In this document: piece by piece, positions 44,929-57,148 of the stretch
Position numbering within the stretch: position 1 is the first letter of the stretch
Layout of the letters: every line of letters begins with the position of its first letter
DNA from: Brevundimonas sp.
Lineage (GTDB): Bacteria > Pseudomonadota > Alphaproteobacteria > Caulobacterales > Caulobacteraceae
DNA length: 57,148 nucleotides
NCBI RefSeq assembly: GCF_013912005.1
Contig: NZ_JACESB010000016.1
Span: 1-57,148, forward strand
Reading direction: 5' to 3'
Program-made: the position numbers and the translations under genes
Notes under the pieces: generated by a model
Database searches by the model: none
What the model was told of the DNA's origin: nothing
Seen by the model: the letters and a program-made list of their open reading frames with translations, nothing else

Positions 44929-46881
44929 TCAGCGGCGACGGGGGGCGAGGATGTCGCCGAGCCGGTCGGGGGTTCCGGGAATGCGCTCGAGGTGCGGGTA
45001 GCGCAGGCCGCCCGCATAGTCGAAGCGGAGGGTGCGGAAGCGGTCGCCGCGGCGCACCATCAGCTCGACGGGGGCGGCGGGGTCCTTCGCGGCGGTGATC
45101 GCGTCGGCGAGCGCCTTCGGGCTGGCGGCGCGGCCGTTCACGGCGACGATGTCCCAGCCGGAGGTCAGGCCCGCCTCGAAGGCCGGGGAGCCCCAGCGCA
45201 CCGAGGTGATCCGGTTCGACCCGTTGGTCATCACGCCCAGCGAGTACTGGAAGTCGTTGCGGCCGTACTCCGCATTCAGAGCCTTCTGGTAGTCGTTCTC
45301 GGTCTCGCGCCAGACAAGGCGATAGCCGCCGCGCTCGATACCCCCGAGCGGGCCTTCGGCGTCCGGTCCGACGGCGTCGAGCCGGGCGCGCAGGAAGGCG
45401 GCCCAGTCGTTCGCCTGCACCTCGTCCAGCGTCGAGGTGACGTCGGCGAAGGTGTAGGGCGCGGGGTCGAAGCTGCCGTCCTGCACCCCGAAGAAGGCGC
45501 GGGCGAAGTCGTCCAGCGAGCGGCGGCCGTCGGAGCGTTCGCGGATCCAGGTGTCGGCGTCCAGCCAGATCATCGCGCCCTCGCGATAGTAGTCCTCGCT
45601 GCGCTGCAGGCTGGGCCAGGGCTGCGGGCGGCGCTGGGCGATGATCGGATCGTTGGTGGTGTCCTGCAGCGCCCGCCAGTCGCGGCCGGGGTTGTCGTCG
45701 TAGGTCGCCGCCGTCATGGCGAAGACGTCCAGCGCCTGCTGCTTGCTCATCAGCCCGGCCCGGGCGGTGAGGACGAGGCCCCAGTACTGGGTCTGGCCCT
45801 CGTACACCCAGAGCAGGGAGTTCTGCAGCGGCTCGTTGAAGGTCGCGGTCAGCTGGTCGGCCGGACGTCGCCACTTGCCGTTCCACGAGTGGGTGTACTC
45901 GTGGCCGAGGAGGTCCCGGTCGCCGAGCGTCGCCTGCGGCTGGGTGAAGTAGCGGACGTCGACGCTGTTCTCGGACGAGCGGTGGTGCTCCAGCCCGATG
46001 CCGCCGAGCTCGTCGGTGACCGCGACGAGGAAATCGTAGTGGTCGAAATGGCGGGCCCCGAACAGGCGGTCGGCCTGGTCGACGAGATTGCGGTGCAGCT
46101 CGATATGGGCGTCGGTGGCGGCCAGCATCTCCGGATCGTCGGCGACGACGTTCAGCCGCACCGGCGAACGGCCGCCGGGGTCGAGGTCGATCTGGCGGTA
46201 GTGGGCGCCGGCGAAGACCGGGCTGTCGGCGAGGTGCTCGAGGCTGATCGGCCGGAAGGTGGCGAGGCCGTCGACGAAGGACTCCGTCTCCAGCGCCACG
46301 CCGTAGTTCCATCCGGCGGGCAGGCGCAGCGACGGCCGGAAGGTGATGCCGCTGGTGTCGTAGCCGGCGGGATAGAGCAGCGCCTTCTCCCACTGGATGT
46401 TGAGCATCTCGTCGGTGATCACCACCCGGCCCTGGTTCCCCTCGATCGGGGTGAGCCACTTGAAGGCCACCTCCACAGAACTGGCGCCGGCGGGGACGTC
46501 CACCTGGAAGGCGTTGGTGTGAACCGTGTTGCGCACCCACGGCAGGGTCCGGCCGCCGGCGGTGATCTGCAGGTCGGCGATGTCGTCGACCGGGCCGACC
46601 GGGCCGTGGTTGCCGGGAATCCACTGCGGATAGAGCAGGACCAGCGGCCCGGGGCCGGCGACCGGAATGGTCTGGCGGACGGAGACGATGCGGCGATCGA
46701 TGTCGGTCGCGTCCACGGCGATGTCGATGACGCCGGGAAAGGCGGCCGCCCGCGGGGCGGGGACCGGAGCGAGCGCTGCCGGCAGCGCCGGCGTCCCGAC
46801 CTGGGCGGCGACAGGTCCCGCTCCCGCGAGGAGGACGAAGGCGCAGGCGGAGACCAGCAGGCGGGCGGACGGACGCATCAT
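44929..46881 (-). CDS. M61-family peptidase (glycyl aminopeptidase-like), copy 1
   Basis: 650 residues from the ATG pair at 46881; a TTG at 46902 is also in frame. Signal peptide LVSACAFVLLAGAGPVAA, then the same domain order as copy 2. The zinc motif is HEYTHSWNGK, the downstream glutamate is in WVYEGQTQYWG, and the PDZ domain is VRWGSPAFEAGLTSGWDIVAVNGRA. Long identical stretches (LGGIGLEHHRSSEN, DQADRLFGARHFD-type) show that the two genes are a tandem duplication. Both copies keep the catalytic residues. Confidence 0.92.
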   Translation of the reverse strand: MMRPSARLLVSACAFVLLAGAGPVAAQVGTPALPAALAPVPAPRAAAFPGVIDIAVDATDIDRRIVSVRQTIPVAGPGPLVLLYPQWIPGNHGPVGPVDDIADLQITAGGRTLPWVRNTVHTNAFQVDVPAGASSVEVAFKWLTPIEGNQGRVVITDEMLNIQWEKALLYPAGYDTSGITFRPSLRLPAGWNYGVALETESFVDGLATFRPISLEHLADSPVFAGAHYRQIDLDPGGRSPVRLNVVADDPEMLAATDAHIELHRNLVDQADRLFGARHFDHYDFLVAVTDELGGIGLEHHRSSENSVDVRYFTQPQATLGDRDLLGHEYTHSWNGKWRRPADQLTATFNEPLQNSLLWVYEGQTQYWGLVLTARAGLMSKQQALDVFAMTAATYDDNPGRDWRALQDTTNDPIIAQRRPQPWPSLQRSEDYYREGAMIWLDADTWIRERSDGRRSLDDFARAFFGVQDGSFDPAPYTFADVTSTLDEVQANDWAAFLRARLDAVGPDAEGPLGGIERGGYRLVWRETENDYQKALNAEYGRNDFQYSLGVMTNGSNRITSVRWGSPAFEAGLTSGWDIVAVNGRAASPKALADAITAAKDPAAPVELMVRRGDRFRTLRFDYAGGLRYPHLERIPGTPDRLGDILAPRRR

Positions 46882-46996
46882 CGACGGGACTCGCGGCAGC
46901 AACGGCGGGAGGCGCAGAACACCCGTGCGCCGCGGGCCCGGTCAACCCGCGAGGGCCGCCGTCGCATTAAATCCCTGTCATGTTCCCGGTTCCGGC

Positions 46997-47503
46997 TCAG
47001 CCCGCCGGCTTCACCTCGAGCAGCTCGACGGTGAACAGCAGGGTCGAGTTCGGCGGCAGTTCGTCGCCGCCCACCCAGCGCTCGCCGTAGCCGAGCTCGG
47101 CCGGGATGACGAACTCGAAGGTCTCGCCCTCGCGCATCAGGGCCACGCCCTCGGTCCAGCCCTTGATGACGCGGCCGAGCGGGAACTCGGCGGGCTCGCC
47201 CCGGTCGTAGGAGCTGTCGAACTGGCGGCCGTCGACGAAGGTCCCGCGGTAGTGGACCCTGACCGTGTCGGCGGCGGTGGGCTGGCGGCCCGACGGATTG
47301 GCCCGGCCGACGCGGCGGTACTGGAGGCCGCTCTCCGTGGTGGTCCAGCCCCGCCGTTGGCCGTTGATGCGCAGGTACTCGCGGTTGCCGGCGGCCCAGC
47401 CTTCGGCGGTGCCGGTCCCGGGCTGGACGGCGGGCGCGGGCTCCGGCGTGGATGCGCAGGCGGCGAGGGCGAGGGCGGCGGCGAGCGGGACGAGGTGCTT
47501 CAT
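46997..47503 (-). CDS. FKBP-type peptidyl-prolyl isomerase lipoprotein
   Basis: 168 residues with a lipobox (ALAAC) at residue 16 and a C-terminal FKBP domain: DTVRVHYRGTFVDGRQFDSSYDRGEPAEFPLGRVIKGWTEGVALMREGETFEFVIPAELGYGERWVGGDELPPNSTLLFTVELLEV. The active-site residues (Tyr in VHYRG, Phe/Asp in FDSS, Trp in KGWTEG, Tyr in LGYGE) are present, so it should be active as a folding helper in the periplasm. It lies on the minus strand between the M61 genes and rpoB. Confidence 0.93.
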   Translation of the reverse strand: MKHLVPLAAALALAACASTPEPAPAVQPGTGTAEGWAAGNREYLRINGQRRGWTTTESGLQYRRVGRANPSGRQPTAADTVRVHYRGTFVDGRQFDSSYDRGEPAEFPLGRVIKGWTEGVALMREGETFEFVIPAELGYGERWVGGDELPPNSTLLFTVELLEVKPAG

Positions 47504-47851
47504 GCGGCGACGCTAGCAGCTTGGCGGCGGTTGGCCAGTGGCTCCGCGGGCGCGCGTCGAGGCCTCTTCGAACTTTTTCCGCGCCCACCTTTATTTCGCC
47601 GTCAAAGCGAGTATATCAGCGCGTTCCGCTAACTCCGTCACGAGTCTGCGCGAAAGCGCCGAGGCCCGGTTTGTCGCCCTCCGACCGGTGCGAAGGCGCG
47701 CCCCTTCCCAAGGGGGCCCCGAATTCAGGCGTCCTGGAGCCGCGAGGCCCGAGGGTGGACGCCGAAACCGATGGCCACGGATCGCCGCCCGGCGGACCGT
47801 GGCTGCTGCATTGAGCGCGGGCTGCCCGGCCCGCCGCATTGGGAAGACAGA
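47504..47851 (+). other. Intergenic region and leader upstream of rpoB
   Basis: 348 bases without a gene. An in-frame upstream extension of rpoB from 47771 exists but has no family support. TATATC at 47612-47617 could be a -10 box, though its -35 (CTTTAT-like) is weak. rpoB needs a promoter here because terminators and inverted genes separate it from rplJ-rplL. Confidence 0.45.
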
Positions 47852-51970
<4,119 letters not shown>

Positions 51971-51976
51971 GGACGG

Positions 51977-52062
51977 GTGAGCGAGGAGTGAAAAGTGAGC
52001 GAAGAGGTGAGCCCCAGGGCAACTGATCTTCGCTCACCTCTTGCTCACTCTTCACTTTTCAC
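51977..52062. repeat. Imperfect inverted repeat between rpoB and rpoC
   Basis: The left arm (51977-52012) carries GTGAAAAGTGAGC and GAAGAGGTGAGC. The right arm (52032-52062) is their reverse complement (GCTCACCTCTTGCTCACTC, TTCACTTTTCAC) with an insertion of about five bases. The arms consist of short GTGA-type purine units, reminiscent of the heptamer repeat at 33.6 kb. RNA from here would fold into a long hairpin that might affect the rpoB/rpoC ratio or mRNA processing. Confidence 0.75.
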
Positions 52063-52119
52063 AGCCGCCGCTCCGCTCTCATAGATTTTTCGCGGGTCCT
52101 CCCGCAGCAAGGAACCAAG

Positions 52120-56316
<4,197 letters not shown>

Positions 56317-56338
56317 TCCGGGTCCACATCGGACAGGA

Positions 56339-56368
56339 GGGCGGCCCCGGCGACGGGGCCGCCCTTTT
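56339..56368 (+). terminator. Intrinsic terminator of rpoC
   Basis: Perfect 10-bp stem GGGCGGCCCC/GGGGCCGCCC with a 6-base loop and TTTT. Confidence 0.93.
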
Positions 56369-56472
56369 GCTGTGTGGCGGCGCCGGCGCTCGCGCTGCAG
56401 GCGACGGGCCGCCCGGGGCGAACCCGCCGGCCGTTCGCGGGTTGTCCTTGCGAGACACGCAAGGAGACGCCC

Positions 56473-56706
56473 ATGTCGACGCCCGAAGGCCTGAAGACCC
56501 CCAAGCGCATGGCGCTGGCGGTTCCGCTGGCGCTGGCGCTGCTGGTGTTCAGCGCCATCGCCATCTACGGCTGGACCCACTTCTTCGCGAAGACGCCGGC
56601 CCCGCAGCGCTATGAGAGCGCCGCCGAGACGGCGACCGCGCAGACCCCGCCGGCGCGCGGGCCGTACGAGCCCGTCGACGATCTCACCGAGCCGAACCTG
56701 AAGTAG
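56473..56706 (+). CDS. Small single-pass membrane protein
   Basis: 77 residues: a short basic N-terminus (MSTPEGLKTPKRMA), one transmembrane helix (VPLALALLVFSAIAIYGWTHFF, about 17-38) and a Pro/Glu-rich tail likely outside the membrane. AAGGAG lies 6 bases before the ATG, which makes translation likely. No family recognised. Confidence 0.7.
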   Translation: MSTPEGLKTPKRMALAVPLALALLVFSAIAIYGWTHFFAKTPAPQRYESAAETATAQTPPARGPYEPVDDLTEPNLK

Positions 56707-56709
56707 GCT

Positions 56710-57148
56710 TCAGTCCCGCGGGCCGTCCCGCCGGGTGCGGATGTTGCTGGTCGAGTCCGGCCGCAGCGACGGGTCGAGGTGGGCGCCGGCGACCCCCATG
56801 CCGAAGTTGGAGCCGGGCCCGTCCTGCGGCCCCACGACGCCCACCCCGCCGGACAGCGGCCGGCGCCGCGCCTCGTAGCGGGCCAGCGCCCGCGCGCCCT
56901 CGGCGGCGAAGCCGGCGTCGCGCTCGGGATTCCCGCTGCCGGTGATGTCGGGCGCCGGACGGGCGGCGGCGCGCCGGTCGCAGACCGCCTGCTGGGCGGC
57001 GCTGAGTTCGCCGCGGAAGGCGCAGCCGGGCAGGCCGTTGCGCAGTCCCTGGCCGATGCGATCTCCCAGCGTCCGGGGACGGACGCGCCACGGGTCGACG
57101 TCGGCGGGCGGCGGCGGCGCGCCCGGCGACGTCGACCCGTGGCGCGTC
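56710..57148 (-). CDS. Hypothetical protein (5' end cut by window edge)
   Basis: An open frame of about 145 codons ends in TGA at 56712-56710. The sequence has protein-like composition and codon bias: VRPRTLGDRIGQGLRNGLPGCAFRGELSAAQQAVCDRR, NPERDAGFAAEGARALARYEARRRPL, and GVGVVGPQDGPGSNFGMGVAGAHLDPSLRPDSTSNIRTRRDGPRD. Two cysteines (GCAFRGEL, AVCDRR) may form a disulfide. No start codon is inside the window. Bases beyond 57103 belong to an inverted repeat and may not be genuine, so the visible N-terminal residues there are doubtful. Family not recognised. Confidence 0.6.
   Translation of the reverse strand, partial: TRHGSTSPGAPPPPADVDPWRVRPRTLGDRIGQGLRNGLPGCAFRGELSAAQQAVCDRRAAARPAPDITGSGNPERDAGFAAEGARALARYEARRRPLSGGVGVVGPQDGPGSNFGMGVAGAHLDPSLRPDSTSNIRTRRDGPRD
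57082..57148. repeat. Perfect 22-bp inverted repeat at the window end
   Basis: 57082-57103 and 57127-57148 are exact reverse complements (arms begin GACGCGCCACGGG and end CCCGTGGCGCGTC), separated by 23 bases. The second arm coincides with the last base of the window, which suggests a fold-back assembly end rather than a biological element. Confidence 0.75.

Noticed and set aside
42956-46945. A 1329-codon open frame spanning both M61 genes on the minus strand
   Set aside because: Its first half reads through copy 1 in the wrong frame. Signal peptides and start sites show two separate genes at 44929-46881 and 42956-44911.
47771-47851. Upstream start giving RpoB 27 extra residues
   Set aside because: The extension has no resemblance to RpoB N-termini; ATG 47852 has a good ribosome-binding site.

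Overview
This is a GC-rich chromosomal window of about 57 kb. It most likely comes from an alphaproteobacterium of the order Caulobacterales, with Brevundimonas or a close relative my best guess. The reasons are a GapR (DUF2312) gene, a TacA-like sigma-54 activator, several TonB-dependent receptors, paired M61 peptidases, a short alphaproteobacterial-type L36 protein and strong GC bias at third codon positions. No phage, insertion sequence or CRISPR array is visible.

Layout. (1) 1-4 kb: an extracytoplasmic stress module. A secreted beta-propeller protein, an ECF sigma factor and its anti-sigma factor form an operon, and a DUF305 gene lies apart. The operon and the DUF305 gene carry nearly identical ECF-type promoters. 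An OhrR-like regulator sits between them. (2) 4-8 kb: a translationally coupled metX-metB-aspartokinase/homoserine dehydrogenase operon behind a clear SAM-I riboswitch, which is unusual for this class. (3) 8.4-16.2 kb: a receptor with a signalling domain, a FecI/FecR pair and a secreted M16 protease. The receptor and the sigma gene share a 26-base promoter element. The set resembles protease-assisted iron-protein uptake systems. (4) 16.3-24.7 kb: a MacB/DevC-type exporter with its HlyD partner, an Hsp20 remnant, an FMN-binding protein, a dehydrogenase and Pta-AckA. Two FNR/FixK-like boxes suggest low-oxygen control. (5) 24.7-26.9 kb: a ZnuD-like zinc receptor behind a perfect Zur-type palindrome.

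(6) 27-41 kb: mixed housekeeping. It holds tRNA-Ser(CGA), an NrtR-like regulator with an HD hydrolase, a lipoprotein, a MoxR ATPase, an MltB-like transglycosylase, an aberrant tRNA-Cys(GCA), rpmJ, gapR, a possible -1 frameshift locus, a large receptor, TacA and a DUF4153 membrane protein. (7) 41-56.3 kb: rplJ-rplL and rpoB-rpoC. Between the two pairs lie a toxin gene, a truncated antitoxin, two tandem M61 peptidases and an FKBP lipoprotein. (8) The right edge holds a small membrane protein and a partial gene ending in a perfect inverted repeat that may be an assembly artefact.

Most notable for follow-up are the A7 slippery site with a downstream stem-loop leading into an overlapping -1 frame (34.0-34.7 kb), the two sigma-factor regulons readable from duplicated promoters, the SAM-I riboswitch, the odd tRNA-Cys and the FNR/FixK-marked hypoxia-type island. 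All functions are read from sequence patterns and family knowledge; no database search was run.
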